NCBI GenBank assembly: GCA_003220535.1
Contig: QHSU01000057.1
Coordinates: forward strand, 231,397-295,396
DNA: 64,000 nucleotides
Origin: Candidatus Rokuibacteriota bacterium
GTDB lineage: Bacteria > Methylomirabilota > Methylomirabilia > Rokubacteriales > CSP1-6
Reading direction: 5' to 3'
The notes under the pieces are model-generated. The model searched no databases and was not told the origin of the DNA. It saw nothing but the letters and a program-made list of their open reading frames with translations. The position numbers were made by a program, and so were the translations under genes. Shown here in pieces: positions 30,148 through 40,343 of the stretch. Numbering within the stretch: position 1 is the first letter of the stretch; each line of letters begins with the position of its first letter.

Positions 30148-31191
30148 ATGGATCAAAAGGTCCGATTCGGCCTGGTGGGGGCGGGAGCCATCGCCCAGTC
30201 GTATGCCCAGGCGTTCCAGAACTGTGAGAGCGGCCGGGTTGTGGCCGTCGCCGACGTCCGCGAGGACGCGGCCCGAGCGCTGGCGGAAGGCCTCGGATGC
30301 CAGAGCTATGACTCGTATCAGACGATGGCCCGGAAGACGAAGCTCGACGCCGTCATCGTGTGCACGCCACCGGTGACCCACCCGGAGATCTGCGAGTATT
30401 TCCTGGGGCGTTTGACCCACGTCCTCTGCGAAAAGCCCTTCACCATCGACGTCAAGAGCGCACGCAGGCTGGTGGACATCGCCGCCAGGGTCGGCGTGAA
30501 GCTCACGATGGGGTCGAAGTTCCGGTATGTGGACGACGTGATCCGCGCCAAGAGCATCGTCATGTCGGGCATCCTCGGGGAGATCATCCTCTTCGACAAC
30601 GCCTTCACGGCCCGGGTCGACATGTCCTCGCGGTGGAACTCCGACGCCGCCATCAGTGGCGGCGGCGTGCTGATCGACAACGGATCGCATGCCGTCGATC
30701 TCATGCGCTACTTCCTGGGACCACTGGCCGACGTCCAGGTGGTGGAGGGTAAGCGAGTCCAGGCGTTGCCCGTCGAGGATACGGTCCGCATCTTCGTGCA
30801 CAGCGCCAGCGGCGTGATGGGCAGCATCGATCTGTCCTGGAGCCTCAACAAGGAACTGGACAGCTACCTCAACATCTACGGCTCGCGCGGCACGATCGCG
30901 ATCGGCTGGAAGGAATCGAGGTACCGGCAGTCGTCCAGCAGTGACTGGATCGTGTTCGGCAAGGGCTACGACAAGGTGCAGGCGTTCCGGAGCCAGATCA
31001 ACAATTTCGCGCGGGCGATCCTCGGCAAGGAGATGCTCCTGATCACCGCCGAGGACGCGCTGGCCTCGGTGGAGGCCATCGAAGCGGCCTACAACTCCCT
31101 CCGCCGGCTGCACTGGACAGCCGTTCGCCGTGGATTCCCGAGGGCCGCCAGGACGAACGGCCACCCAGCCCCCCTGGCGGCCGCGCGATGA
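30148..31191 (+). CDS. Gfo/Idh/MocA family oxidoreductase (WbpB-like)
   Basis: [22 protein letters not shown]...[20 protein letters not shown]...[22 protein letters not shown]. Confidence 0.92.
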   Translation: MDQKVRFGLVGAGAIAQSYAQAFQNCESGRVVAVADVREDAARALAEGLGCQSYDSYQTMARKTKLDAVIVCTPPVTHPEICEYFLGRLTHVLCEKPFTIDVKSARRLVDIAARVGVKLTMGSKFRYVDDVIRAKSIVMSGILGEIILFDNAFTARVDMSSRWNSDAAISGGGVLIDNGSHAVDLMRYFLGPLADVQVVEGKRVQALPVEDTVRIFVHSASGVMGSIDLSWSLNKELDSYLNIYGSRGTIAIGWKESRYRQSSSSDWIVFGKGYDKVQAFRSQINNFARAILGKEMLLITAEDALASVEAIEAAYNSLRRLHWTAVRRGFPRAARTNGHPAPLAAAR

Positions 31192-31844
31192 GCGCTCGCA
31201 TCCACCCGACCGCAATCATCGAGGAGGGCGTGGAGATCGGCGCCGGCACGTCGGTATGGGACCACGTCCACATCCGGCACTCCACCCGGATCGGCGAGCA
31301 ATGCGTCGTCGGGGAGAAGACCTACATCGCCTACAACGTGCGCATCGGCGACCGAGTCAAGATCAATGCCTTCGTGTACGTGTGCACGGCGGTGACGATC
31401 GAGGACGGCGTCATGATCAGTGCCGGGACGATCTTCACCAACGATCGGTTTCCGCGGGCCACCACGCCGGACCTGAAGCAGCTGAGGCCGTCGGAGCCCG
31501 ACGAGCACACCCTGCCCACGCGGGTGCGAGCGGGCGCGACGATCGGAGCTGGCAGCGTCATCGGCAACGATCTCGTCATCGGCCGCTTTGCGATGGTCGG
31601 GATGGGCTCGCTCGTCACGAAGTCGGTCCCGGATTTCCATCTGGCCATCGGGAGCCCCGCGGCCTCCGTCGGCTGTGTTTGCCGCTGCGGGCACCTGCTC
31701 CGCCGCTTCGCCCCGCCAGGCGCCGCGTCGGTCGAGCAGATCGCCTGTGTCGCCTGCCGCCGCCGATACGGGGTCAAGGGCACTGTGGTCACGGAGCTCA
31801 CGGCCCCGGACGTCGACCGGGCGCTGGCGCTTCCCCGGGCCTGA
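31188..31844 (+). CDS. left-handed beta-helix N-acetyltransferase (WbpD/WlbB-like) with C-terminal Cys-rich segment
   Basis: [43 protein letters not shown]...; [12 protein letters not shown]...[11 protein letters not shown]. Confidence 0.9.
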   Translation: MSARIHPTAIIEEGVEIGAGTSVWDHVHIRHSTRIGEQCVVGEKTYIAYNVRIGDRVKINAFVYVCTAVTIEDGVMISAGTIFTNDRFPRATTPDLKQLRPSEPDEHTLPTRVRAGATIGAGSVIGNDLVIGRFAMVGMGSLVTKSVPDFHLAIGSPAASVGCVCRCGHLLRRFAPPGAASVEQIACVACRRRYGVKGTVVTELTAPDVDRALALPRA

Positions 31845-31847
31845 ACC

Positions 31848-33239
31848 ATGCCGCACGGATCGCAACGATGGGGCATCGTGGGCGGCGGCTTCCTCGGGAT
31901 GACGCTCGCCCACCGGCTCGCCCAGCACGGCCAGGACGTCACCCTCTTCGAGGCGGCCCCGCAGCTGGGCGGCCTCGCGAGCGCCTGGAATCTCGGCGAC
32001 GTCGTGTGGGACCGCCACTATCACGTCACGCTGCTGTCCGACACTCATCTACGCGCGCTGCTGGCCGAGCTGGGCCTGGAGCAGGAGATGGCCTGGGTCG
32101 AGACCCGGACCGGGTTCTACACCGATGGCACTCTCTACTCCATGTCGAACACCCTCGAGTTCTTGCGCTTTCCTCCGCTGAGTCTGTTCAGCAAGCTGCG
32201 GCTCGGCGCGACCATCCTGTATGCCTCGCAGCTCAAGGATTGGAAGAAGCTGGAGAAGATTCCGGTGGCCGACTGGCTCAGGCGATGGTCGGGCCGCGCC
32301 ACCTTCGAGAAAATCTGGCTGCCGCTGCTCCGCGCCAAGCTGGGCGACAACTATCGAAAAGCCTCGGCCGCCTTCATCTGGGCCATCATCGCCAGAATGT
32401 ACGCCGCCCGCCGAACGGGACTGAAGAGGGAGATGTTCGGCTACGTGCCGGGAGGATACGCGCGAGTCCTCGAGCGCTTCGCCGACCGGCTGGCGGGCGA
32501 GTGCGTGCGTATCGAGCTGCGTCAGGCGGCGACGAAAATCGAGTCCACCGCGGACGGCGTGGCGATCGAGTTCGCCGGCGGTAGCCGGCAAACGTTCGAC
32601 CAGGTCGTGGTGACCCTGGCCGCGCCCCTCGCCACCCGGCTGTGTCCCGGACTCTCGAGCGACGAGCAGGCCCGGCTGCAAGGGATCCAATACCAGGGAG
32701 TCGTGTGTGCCTCGTTCTTGCTGAAGCGACCGCTCGCTGACTTTTACGTGACGAACATCACCGATCGCGGGGTCCCCTTCACGGCGGTCATCGAGATGTC
32801 GGCGCTCGTCGATCGTGCCCACTTCGGCGGTCGCGCCCTCGTGTACCTCCCGAAATACCTGAAGCCCGACGACCCGGCATTTTCGCACTCCGACCGGGAG
32901 GTGCAGGACATGTTCATGGACGGGCTGGCGCGCATGTATCCCAATTTCCGCTGCGCCGACGTCGAATGCTTTCGCGTCTCTCGTGTGAAGTACGTGCTCG
33001 CCATCTCCACGCTCGGCTACTCTGATCGTCTCCCGCCGATGACCACCTCGCTGCCGGGTCTGCACATCGTGAACTCCGCTCACATCGTCAACGGGACGCT
33101 CAACGTGAACGAGACCATCCAGCTTGCCGAAAAGGCCGCCGCCCGACTCCTGACCCTGCCCGGTAAGGTGGCCGCGGTCCCTGCCGAGGACGAATATGAC
33201 GACCAGAAAGCCCATCGCCAGCTTGTCGCTCGACCTTGA
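31848..33239 (+). CDS. NAD(P)/FAD-dependent oxidoreductase (protoporphyrinogen oxidase/amine oxidase fold)
   Basis: WGIVGGGFLGMTLAHRLAQHGQDVTLFEAAPQLGGLASAWNLGDVVWDRHYHV. Confidence 0.88.
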   Translation: MPHGSQRWGIVGGGFLGMTLAHRLAQHGQDVTLFEAAPQLGGLASAWNLGDVVWDRHYHVTLLSDTHLRALLAELGLEQEMAWVETRTGFYTDGTLYSMSNTLEFLRFPPLSLFSKLRLGATILYASQLKDWKKLEKIPVADWLRRWSGRATFEKIWLPLLRAKLGDNYRKASAAFIWAIIARMYAARRTGLKREMFGYVPGGYARVLERFADRLAGECVRIELRQAATKIESTADGVAIEFAGGSRQTFDQVVVTLAAPLATRLCPGLSSDEQARLQGIQYQGVVCASFLLKRPLADFYVTNITDRGVPFTAVIEMSALVDRAHFGGRALVYLPKYLKPDDPAFSHSDREVQDMFMDGLARMYPNFRCADVECFRVSRVKYVLAISTLGYSDRLPPMTTSLPGLHIVNSAHIVNGTLNVNETIQLAEKAAARLLTLPGKVAAVPAEDEYDDQKAHRQLVARP

Positions 33240-34212
33240 CAACAAGTGGTCGTACCTAAAAACGCACGGGGACCCGGGGTGGGAGCGGCTTCCGTCCTAC
33301 CTGGACCTCGTGGTGCCGCGGGTCCTCGACTTCCTCAAGGCGCGAAATCTCACCATCACGGTGTTCGTCGTCGGCCAGGACGCCGCGGTGGCCAAGAATC
33401 GGGAGCTCCTTCGCGCGATCGCGGCGGCGGGGCACGAGATCGGCAACCATTCCTTTCATCACGAGCCCTGGCTGCACCTTTATTCCGAAGCCAGGACCGA
33501 GACCGAGCTCGAGCGGGCCGAGGAGCACATCGAGCGGGCCACCGGGCGGCGCCCCCTCGGCTTTCGCGGACCTGGCTTCAGCCTCTCCGCGGCGAGCGTA
33601 CGCGTCCTGGCGCGGCGAGGCTACCGGTACGACGCCTCCACTCTTCCCACGTTTCTGGGGCCGCTGGCGAGGGCCTACTACTTCATGCGTACCCGGTTGA
33701 GCCCGGAGCAAAGAGAACAACGCAAAGTGCTCTACGGCACCTTCGCCGAGGGGTGGCAGCCCCTCCGGCCCTATCGCTGGCGGACGGATGCCGGCGAGAT
33801 CCTCGAGATCCCGGTGACGACCATGCCCATCTTCAAGGTTCCGATCCACGTCAGCTATCTCCTGTATCTGAGCGCGCTCGCTCCGAGCCTCGCCGTCCCC
33901 TACTTCAGCGCCGCTCTCAGCCTCTGCCGGTGGACGGCGACCCAACCGTCGCTGCTCTTGCACCCGCTGGATTTTCTCGGCTGCGATGATACGCCCGATC
34001 TTGCCTTCTTCCCGGCGATGAACCTTCCCCGTGAGAGGAAGCTCGAGCTCGTGGGCCGGGTCCTCGATGTCCTGTCCGCCCGCTTCGCCGTGTGCACCAT
34101 GGAGGCGCACGCCGAAGCGGCAGCGCGGACGCCACACCTTCCAGTGCGGGAGCCCCGCCTGACCCGGCCCGCCCAGACCCGGTGGGCCTCCTGGCGAGCC
34201 ACCACCAACTGA
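33196..34212 (+). CDS. polysaccharide deacetylase family protein
   Basis: SLSLDLDNKWSYLKTHGDPGWERLPSYLDLVVPRVLDFLKARNLTITVFVVGQDA...GHEIGNHSFHHEPW...GRRPLGFRGPGFS. Confidence 0.88.
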   Translation: MTTRKPIASLSLDLDNKWSYLKTHGDPGWERLPSYLDLVVPRVLDFLKARNLTITVFVVGQDAAVAKNRELLRAIAAAGHEIGNHSFHHEPWLHLYSEARTETELERAEEHIERATGRRPLGFRGPGFSLSAASVRVLARRGYRYDASTLPTFLGPLARAYYFMRTRLSPEQREQRKVLYGTFAEGWQPLRPYRWRTDAGEILEIPVTTMPIFKVPIHVSYLLYLSALAPSLAVPYFSAALSLCRWTATQPSLLLHPLDFLGCDDTPDLAFFPAMNLPRERKLELVGRVLDVLSARFAVCTMEAHAEAAARTPHLPVREPRLTRPAQTRWASWRATTN

Positions 34213-34224
34213 ACGAGGTGACCG

Positions 34225-34521
34225 ATGAAACCAGAGCTCGTGTCCCTGATCGTGAAGGCCGCCCGAGAGTTCGGCGAGCATAGTCGCGTGGCGCTTCCGG
34301 CAACCATCGACGACGACACGCCTCTGTTCGGCCGGGAGGGCTTTCTGGATTCCATGGCCCTGGTCTCGCTCGTCGTGGCCGTGGAACAGGCCATCGAAGA
34401 CGAGCTGGGTGTCAGCGTGAGCCTCGCCGACGAGCGAGCCCTGTCGCAGCGGACCAGCCCCTACCGCACCGTCGGGGCGCTGGCCGATTACGCCGACACG
34501 CTGGTCCGGGCCGCCGCCTGA
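34225..34521 (+). CDS. acyl/peptidyl carrier protein
   Basis: 98 aa, acidic, helical; phosphopantetheine site in LFGREGFLDSMALVSLVVAVEQAIEDELG. Confidence 0.85.
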   Translation: MKPELVSLIVKAAREFGEHSRVALPATIDDDTPLFGREGFLDSMALVSLVVAVEQAIEDELGVSVSLADERALSQRTSPYRTVGALADYADTLVRAAA

Positions 34522-34522
34522 G

Positions 34523-35221
34523 ATGGATACCCCGGTCACCCTGATCACCGGCACTCGCAAGGGGATCGGCCGATACCTGGCCGAGCACTACGTCCGTCTC
34601 GGCCACCGCGTGGTCGGCTGCAGTCGGGGCGACGCCGACTGGGCCGTGGATGGCTACGTGCACTATGTCGCCGATGTCTCCGACGAACGGACGGTGAAAA
34701 GGATCTTCACCGACGTGCGAAGGAAATACGGCCGGCTCGACCACTTGATCAACAATGCGGGCATCGCCTCGATGAACCATTCCTTGCTCACTCCGCTCTC
34801 CACCGTGAACGCTGTCCTCGATACCAACGTCGTCGGGACGTTCCTCTTTTGCCGCGAGGCGGCCAAGCTCATGAAGGTGGCCGGGTACGGCCGCATGGTC
34901 AATGTCACCACGGTGGCCGTACCGCTCAAGCTGGAGGGGGAGGCGATCTATGTCGCCTCCAAAGCCGCGGTCGTATCCCTGACCGAGGTCCTGGCCAGGG
35001 AGCTGGCGGGCTTCGGCATCACGGTGAACGCCGTGGGACCGGTGCCGGTGGAGACGGATCTGATCCGCTCCGTGCCGCGGGAGAAGATCGAGCGCCTCGT
35101 GTCCCGCCAGGCGATCGCGCGTCTGGGGACCGTCGAGGATGTGGCCAACGTGATCGATTTCTACCTGAAGAAGGAAAGCGCCTTCGTCACCGGTCAGACC
35201 CTGTTCCTCGGCGGCGTCTGA
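34523..35221 (+). CDS. SDR-family oxidoreductase (FabG-like)
   Basis: VTLITGTRKGIGRYLAEHYVRLGHRVVGCSR...LINNAGIA...YVASKAAVVSLTEVLARELAGFGITVNAVGPVPVETDLI. Confidence 0.93.
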   Translation: MDTPVTLITGTRKGIGRYLAEHYVRLGHRVVGCSRGDADWAVDGYVHYVADVSDERTVKRIFTDVRRKYGRLDHLINNAGIASMNHSLLTPLSTVNAVLDTNVVGTFLFCREAAKLMKVAGYGRMVNVTTVAVPLKLEGEAIYVASKAAVVSLTEVLARELAGFGITVNAVGPVPVETDLIRSVPREKIERLVSRQAIARLGTVEDVANVIDFYLKKESAFVTGQTLFLGGV

Positions 35222-36865
35222 ATGCGCGCGCTCCACCCAGCGCGTCCCGCCGTCGGCCCGGCAGTGCTGATCGCCCTCGGGAGCATCGCCATCGTGATCT
35301 TCGCGAGCCTCTTCGACGGATCGTTCGTCCAGAACGACACGGCGCAATACGTGAGCATGGCCGAGAACTTGATGGCGGGGCAGGGGTTGGCGACCAGCCT
35401 GGTCTGGACGGCGGAGCACCATCTGCTGGGCGGCCTGCCCGTCGCACAGACCAACATGCCTCCGGGCTATCCGATGCTCATCGCGCTCGTCAGCCAACTC
35501 GGCGTCGAGCCCCTGCGGGCGGCCCTGCTCGTCTCCGTGGCGTGCTTCAGCGTGATCCCTCTCGTCCTGTATCAGATCCTCAGGGCCGGCGGGCAGCCCG
35601 CGGTCCGGTGCCTCGCGATGAGCGGCGTCTGGCTCGTCCTTCCCGTCGTCTGGTTCAATGTCCTGGCCTGCCTCAGCGAGATGAGCTACACGCTGCTCAC
35701 CGTCCTGAGTCTGGCCTGCGTGACGCGGAGTGATCGTGACCCGGCGAACAGGCACGCATGGCTGTTCGCGGCCGGGACGCTCGCCGGGCTGTCCTTCATC
35801 GTGCGCTATGCCGGGATCGTCTTTATCGCGAGCCTGGGCGGGCTGTTCCTCCTTCGGGCGGCGCACCGACGAGAGGCGCGTTCGGTTTGGAACCTGCTCC
35901 TGGTGGCGAGCCCGTCGGCGGCGCTCGCCCTGATGCTCCTCGTCAGGAACTATTGGCTAGCCGGGAGGCTCGCGGGTGGCCTCCGCGGCGATGAGGGCAA
36001 CTCCACGTCGGCGGTGCTTCAGAGCGTGTACTGGTCGCTGAGTGAGGTGTCCGGATTTTCAAAGGCCGGACTCCTGCGTGGTGACCTGCCGGAGTGGGTG
36101 TTGGTCCTCTTCGTAGTGAGCACCCTCGGGTGTCTCACCCTCGGGTTGCGCCTGACCGTCAACTGGTCCGTGCTGCGGGCGCCGGGGCCCCAGTCGCACG
36201 CCTGGCTGGCGTTGGTCTACGTGGCGGGCACGCTCGGCGCGATCATGATCGCAGCGAAGGCTCACGCGTCGGGCGTGGTGTCGTCCCGCTACCTCGTGCC
36301 GCTGGTCCCGTTCGCTCTCCTGCTGGTCGCGTCCGGTCTGGACCTGATCCACTGTGACCCCCGGAGCCGACGCCAGAGGACAATGGCCGCGGCGCTTCGC
36401 TGGGGCGCGTTCGCCGTCTTCCTGGTCGGACAGGTCAACGTGGCGGGGTATCAACGAGGTGTCCTGCTCGAGCGCCCGTACCGCCAGATCGATAGCGCAT
36501 TGCAACAGCCGTTCGGCTCGGGAACGCTCCGCGATTTCTTGCGCCAACGGGTGGCCCAGGGCGCCCCCCTCCTGGGCAACGAGGCGCAGCTGACGGGAGC
36601 GGTGCTGGACAGGCCGGCGGTGGGGCTGCCCGGCCCCGGGTACACGCACACGATCTGGACTGAAGACGAAGCCCGGCGCGTGGTGGGGAAGTACCGGATC
36701 GCCTACGTGCTCTTCTTTCCCCATCTGTTCGACCTGTCCTCGCCCGACGCGGTCAACCAGACCTTCTTCAGGGACCTCAAGCAGGGGAGAGTCCCGCCGT
36801 GGCTTGAGCCGACCTTCTCCTCGGCCAGCGTTCGCCTGTACCGGGTGAACGCCTCCGGTGCATGA
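35222..36865 (+). CDS. GT-C fold membrane protein (ArnT/PMT-like glycosyltransferase family 39 type)
   Basis: Polytopic; FDGSFVQNDTAQYVSMAENLMAGQGLATSLVW...QTNMPPGYPMLIALVSQLGVEPLRAALLVS. Confidence 0.8.
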   Translation: MRALHPARPAVGPAVLIALGSIAIVIFASLFDGSFVQNDTAQYVSMAENLMAGQGLATSLVWTAEHHLLGGLPVAQTNMPPGYPMLIALVSQLGVEPLRAALLVSVACFSVIPLVLYQILRAGGQPAVRCLAMSGVWLVLPVVWFNVLACLSEMSYTLLTVLSLACVTRSDRDPANRHAWLFAAGTLAGLSFIVRYAGIVFIASLGGLFLLRAAHRREARSVWNLLLVASPSAALALMLLVRNYWLAGRLAGGLRGDEGNSTSAVLQSVYWSLSEVSGFSKAGLLRGDLPEWVLVLFVVSTLGCLTLGLRLTVNWSVLRAPGPQSHAWLALVYVAGTLGAIMIAAKAHASGVVSSRYLVPLVPFALLLVASGLDLIHCDPRSRRQRTMAAALRWGAFAVFLVGQVNVAGYQRGVLLERPYRQIDSALQQPFGSGTLRDFLRQRVAQGAPLLGNEAQLTGAVLDRPAVGLPGPGYTHTIWTEDEARRVVGKYRIAYVLFFPHLFDLSSPDAVNQTFFRDLKQGRVPPWLEPTFSSASVRLYRVNASGA

Positions 36866-38211
36866 TGCACATCGATTTCCTCCTCGACGTGTTCCGGCGG
36901 AACTCGGACAGAGACGCCGTGGTCTGGCGGGACCAGACATCCTCGTATGCTTGGCTGGCGGACGCGGTGGAGGCGTGGACCCGGTTCTTGCGAGACCGAG
37001 CGGTGGCGCCGGGCACGGTGGTGAGCCTGGAAGCCGATTTTTCTCCGACCTCGATCGCCCTTCTCCTCGCTCTGGTGAACCAGAGCTCCATCATCGTTCC
37101 CCTGACTCCCTCAATCGAGGCGAAGAAACCCGAGTTCCGCGAGATCGCCCAGGTCGAAGCCACGGTCTCCGTCGCTAACAACGATCGCGCGCACCTGGAA
37201 AACACCGGCGTCGAGGCGACGCACGAGCTCATCGCGGGTTTTCGGAGCGCGGGCCGTCCCGGGCTCGTCCTCTTCTCGTCCGGCTCCACCGGGACGAGCA
37301 AAGCGGCGGTCCACGACTTCATTCCGCTCCTGGAGAAGTTCAAGGTTCCCCGGCACTCGCTGCGCACGCTCACGTTTCTGCTCTTCGACCACATCGGGGG
37401 CGTGAACACGCTCCTCTACGTTCTCTCCAACGCGGGTTGTGTCGTGACGGTCCCGAACCGCTCGCCCGATCTGGTCTGCGCCGCCATCGAGAAGCACCGG
37501 GTGCAGCTCCTCCCCACGTCGCCCACCTTCATCAACCTGCTCCTGGCGAGTGAGGCGTATCAGCACCACGACCTCTCCAGCCTGGAGTTGGTGACGTACG
37601 GGACCGAGGTCATGCCCGAGAGCACCCTGGAGCGGTTCCACCGGCTGTTTCCCCGGGTGCGGCTGCAGCAGACGTACGGCCTCTCGGAAGTCGGGATCCT
37701 CCGGGCGCAGTCCAAGTCCGCCGACTCCCTCTGGGTCAAGGTGGGCGGGGATGGATTCGAGACGCGGATCGTCGATGGGATGCTCCAGATCCGAGCGCGG
37801 TCGGCGATGCTCGGCTATCTGAACGCCCCGAGCCCGTTCACCGCCGACGGGTGGCTACCGACGGGCGATGCCGTGGACGTGGACGGGGAGTACCTCCGCA
37901 TAAGAGGGCGCCAGTCCGAGCTCATCAACGTCGGGGGGGAAAAGGTCTATCCGGCGGAAGTGGAGAGCGTGCTGCAGACCATGGAGGGCGTGAAGGACGT
38001 CACCGTCAGTGGCGAGGCGAATCCCATCACCGGGCAGATGGTCACGGCGAAGATCAAGCTCTCGACCGCGGAAACACTCTCCGAGTTCAGGAAACGGATG
38101 CGGCTCTTCTGCGCGGACAAGCTTCCGGCTTTCAAGATCCCGCAGAAAGTCGCTCTCGTGAACGACGCGATGCACGGTGAACGGTTCAAGAAGATGCGGA
38201 GGGTGTCGTGA
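36862..38211 (+). CDS. class I adenylate-forming enzyme (acyl/amino acid-AMP ligase)
   Basis: GLVLFSSGSTGTSKAAVHDF; QQTYGLSEVGILR; GDAVDVDGEYLRIRGRQSELINVGGEKVYPAEVESVLQ. Confidence 0.92.
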   Translation: MMHIDFLLDVFRRNSDRDAVVWRDQTSSYAWLADAVEAWTRFLRDRAVAPGTVVSLEADFSPTSIALLLALVNQSSIIVPLTPSIEAKKPEFREIAQVEATVSVANNDRAHLENTGVEATHELIAGFRSAGRPGLVLFSSGSTGTSKAAVHDFIPLLEKFKVPRHSLRTLTFLLFDHIGGVNTLLYVLSNAGCVVTVPNRSPDLVCAAIEKHRVQLLPTSPTFINLLLASEAYQHHDLSSLELVTYGTEVMPESTLERFHRLFPRVRLQQTYGLSEVGILRAQSKSADSLWVKVGGDGFETRIVDGMLQIRARSAMLGYLNAPSPFTADGWLPTGDAVDVDGEYLRIRGRQSELINVGGEKVYPAEVESVLQTMEGVKDVTVSGEANPITGQMVTAKIKLSTAETLSEFRKRMRLFCADKLPAFKIPQKVALVNDAMHGERFKKMRRVS

Positions 38212-38900
38212 TCCGTGAGATCGATCCCGCCAACCGGGGGGACGTCGCGGCGATCAGCGGTCTGCACCTCAGGCTGCTCGGGCACGGGCCCATGGCGCGT
38301 CTGGGCGAGATGTTTCTGCGACGGTTCTGCTACGGCGTCCTCCTGCGCGACGACCTCATGCGGGCGGCGCTCTTCGAGGTGGACGGCCGCCAGGCGGGCT
38401 TCGTGGCCTACACGAGCGGCTCCATCACCTTTCACCGCGAGGCCGTCAGACGCCACTGGGCCTACGTGGCGTGGCTGATCGCCCTGTCCATGGTCCACGA
38501 TCCGCGGCTGGTGGCGCGCGTGCTCAAGGCCGTCCGGCTGATGTTCTCGCGGCGCGCCGAGCTCGACCTGGGCCGCGACCCACTGGGAGAAGTCCTCGCG
38601 ATCGGGGTGCTACCCGAATACCTGACCCCGCAGTTCGTGCGCCGGACCGGGGTCCGGATCGGGGACGAGCTCGTCGCGCACGCGGCCGCCTACTTGCGGC
38701 GGACGGGAGTCGACCGGATGCGGATGGTCGTCGAGGCCCACAACAAGCCGGCGCTGCTGTTCTACCACCGCCTGGGTGGGCGGTTCGAGCCGTACGAGCA
38801 CGCCGGCGAGCCGATGGTGCACGTGTGGTTCGACCTGCAAGGACCGGCCGACCGCGCGGCGGAGGCCGAGGCGTCGCTACCCTGTAACGCGGCGAGGTGA
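38208..38900 (+). CDS. GNAT-family N-acetyltransferase
   Basis: GDVAAISGLHLRLLGHGPMARLGEMFLRRFCYG...LAIGVLPEYLTPQFVRRTGVRIGDELVAHAAAYLRRTGVDRMRMVVEAHNKPALLFYHRLGGRFEPYE. Confidence 0.82.
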   Translation: MIREIDPANRGDVAAISGLHLRLLGHGPMARLGEMFLRRFCYGVLLRDDLMRAALFEVDGRQAGFVAYTSGSITFHREAVRRHWAYVAWLIALSMVHDPRLVARVLKAVRLMFSRRAELDLGRDPLGEVLAIGVLPEYLTPQFVRRTGVRIGDELVAHAAAYLRRTGVDRMRMVVEAHNKPALLFYHRLGGRFEPYEHAGEPMVHVWFDLQGPADRAAEAEASLPCNAAR

Positions 38901-39574
38901 GGCGGATGTCAAGTCAGGCGGCCAGCACGATCGAACACGGTCGATACTCCGACGTCGAGTATCTGCAATACCGGGCTCCGCGGTGGATCGAGGTCGCGCG
39001 GACTGTCGCCGGGCTTCTGACCTGGCCTGTGGTCTGGCCCCTCGCCATGCTCAGCCGGACCTCGGACATGCTCTTCCGCACCGTGTCCGAGCTCCTGAGC
39101 CTCGTTCCCTACGTCGTCGGTGTCGTTGTGAGAGCAGAGTTCTATCGCTTCGCCCTCGCGCACTGTGGCCGGAACGTCGTCATCGAGCTTGGTGCGGTCT
39201 TCATCTACCACGACATCTCGATCGGGGACAACGTGACGATCAACCGGTACAGCGTCATCCATCACTGCGACATCGGCAGCTACGCGCTCGTGGGTGAGCA
39301 CTCGGTGTTGCTGAGCGGCTCTCGGCAACACGACATCGACCGCACCGACATCCCCATGGCTCTGCAGCGAGGGCGCAAGAAGCGCATCGCGCTCGGCGAC
39401 GACTGCTGGATCGGCGCCCACGCGGTCGTGATGGAGGATGTGGGTCGCGGGGCCATCGTGGGCGCCGGCGCCATCGTCACGAAGCCGGTGGGGGAGCTCA
39501 TGATCGTGGCTGGCAATCCCGCTCGACCGATCCGCCGGCGCGGCGAGCCGGCGCCCGCCATCGATCCGCGTTGA
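38897..39574 (+). CDS. left-handed beta-helix acyltransferase
   Basis: CGRNVVIELGAVFIYHDISIGDNVTINRYSVIHHCDIGSYALVGEHSVLLSG...ALGDDCWIGAHAVVMEDVGRGAIVGAGAIVTKPVGELMIVAGNPARPIRRR. Confidence 0.92.
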   Translation: MRRMSSQAASTIEHGRYSDVEYLQYRAPRWIEVARTVAGLLTWPVVWPLAMLSRTSDMLFRTVSELLSLVPYVVGVVVRAEFYRFALAHCGRNVVIELGAVFIYHDISIGDNVTINRYSVIHHCDIGSYALVGEHSVLLSGSRQHDIDRTDIPMALQRGRKKRIALGDDCWIGAHAVVMEDVGRGAIVGAGAIVTKPVGELMIVAGNPARPIRRRGEPAPAIDPR

Positions 39575-39578
39575 GCCC

Positions 39579-40343
39579 GTGGCGATGAGTCACGTCCACG
39601 GTGACACATGCGAGCGAGCCCGCGAGCCCGGCGGACCGACCCGGCCCCCAATGGAGGACCACTGGGACGCGTACTGGAATCGACTGGAAGAGCACGTCAT
39701 CTTTCGTGTGGAGGCGGCCGATTACGTCGCCCGTCTGGAGGCCGCGATTGGCTTCGACACCAGCACGCGGGTGCTGGACTTCGGCTGCGGGTTCGGATTC
39801 GTCGCCGAGCTCCTCGCGCCGAGCGTCGCGACACTGTTCGCGTTCGACGCGTCGGATCACATGCGGCGTCGGGCGCGGCTCCGGCTCGCCGGCTACGCCA
39901 ACGCACGAGTTCTGGGCGCGCTCGCGGGGTGGCCGTCGGCGCTCCGGTTCGACCTCATCTTGGTCAACAGCGTCGTGCAGTACATGGCGCGAGAGGAGTT
40001 TCACCGATGGCTGGAGCAATGGCGCCCGATGCTCGCTCCCGGGGGACGCCTCGTGCTCTCGGACCTCGTCACCCACAACGTCGAGCCACTCCGCGAAGTA
40101 GTCGACATGCTGGCCCTGAGCGCTCGACGCGGGTGCCTGATGCGCGTCGTGCGGAAGGCGCTCGGAGAGCTTCGCCACTACGCCAGGACGCGGCGCGTCC
40201 GGCCACTTTTCCGGATCGCCTTCGGCGAGCTGCGTGAGCGAGCCGGCCAGCTGGGGCTGGCGGTAGACATCCTGCCAACGAACCTGACATACCGGAACAC
40301 GCGGGCCACCGCGATTCTCTCAATACCGGCGGCCGACCGTTGA
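39579..40343 (+). CDS. class I SAM-dependent methyltransferase
   Basis: VLDFGCGFGFVAELLAPSVATLFAFDASDHMRRRARLRL...EQWRPMLAPGGRLVLSDL. Confidence 0.87.
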   Translation: MAMSHVHGDTCERAREPGGPTRPPMEDHWDAYWNRLEEHVIFRVEAADYVARLEAAIGFDTSTRVLDFGCGFGFVAELLAPSVATLFAFDASDHMRRRARLRLAGYANARVLGALAGWPSALRFDLILVNSVVQYMAREEFHRWLEQWRPMLAPGGRLVLSDLVTHNVEPLREVVDMLALSARRGCLMRVVRKALGELRHYARTRRVRPLFRIAFGELRERAGQLGLAVDILPTNLTYRNTRATAILSIPAADR

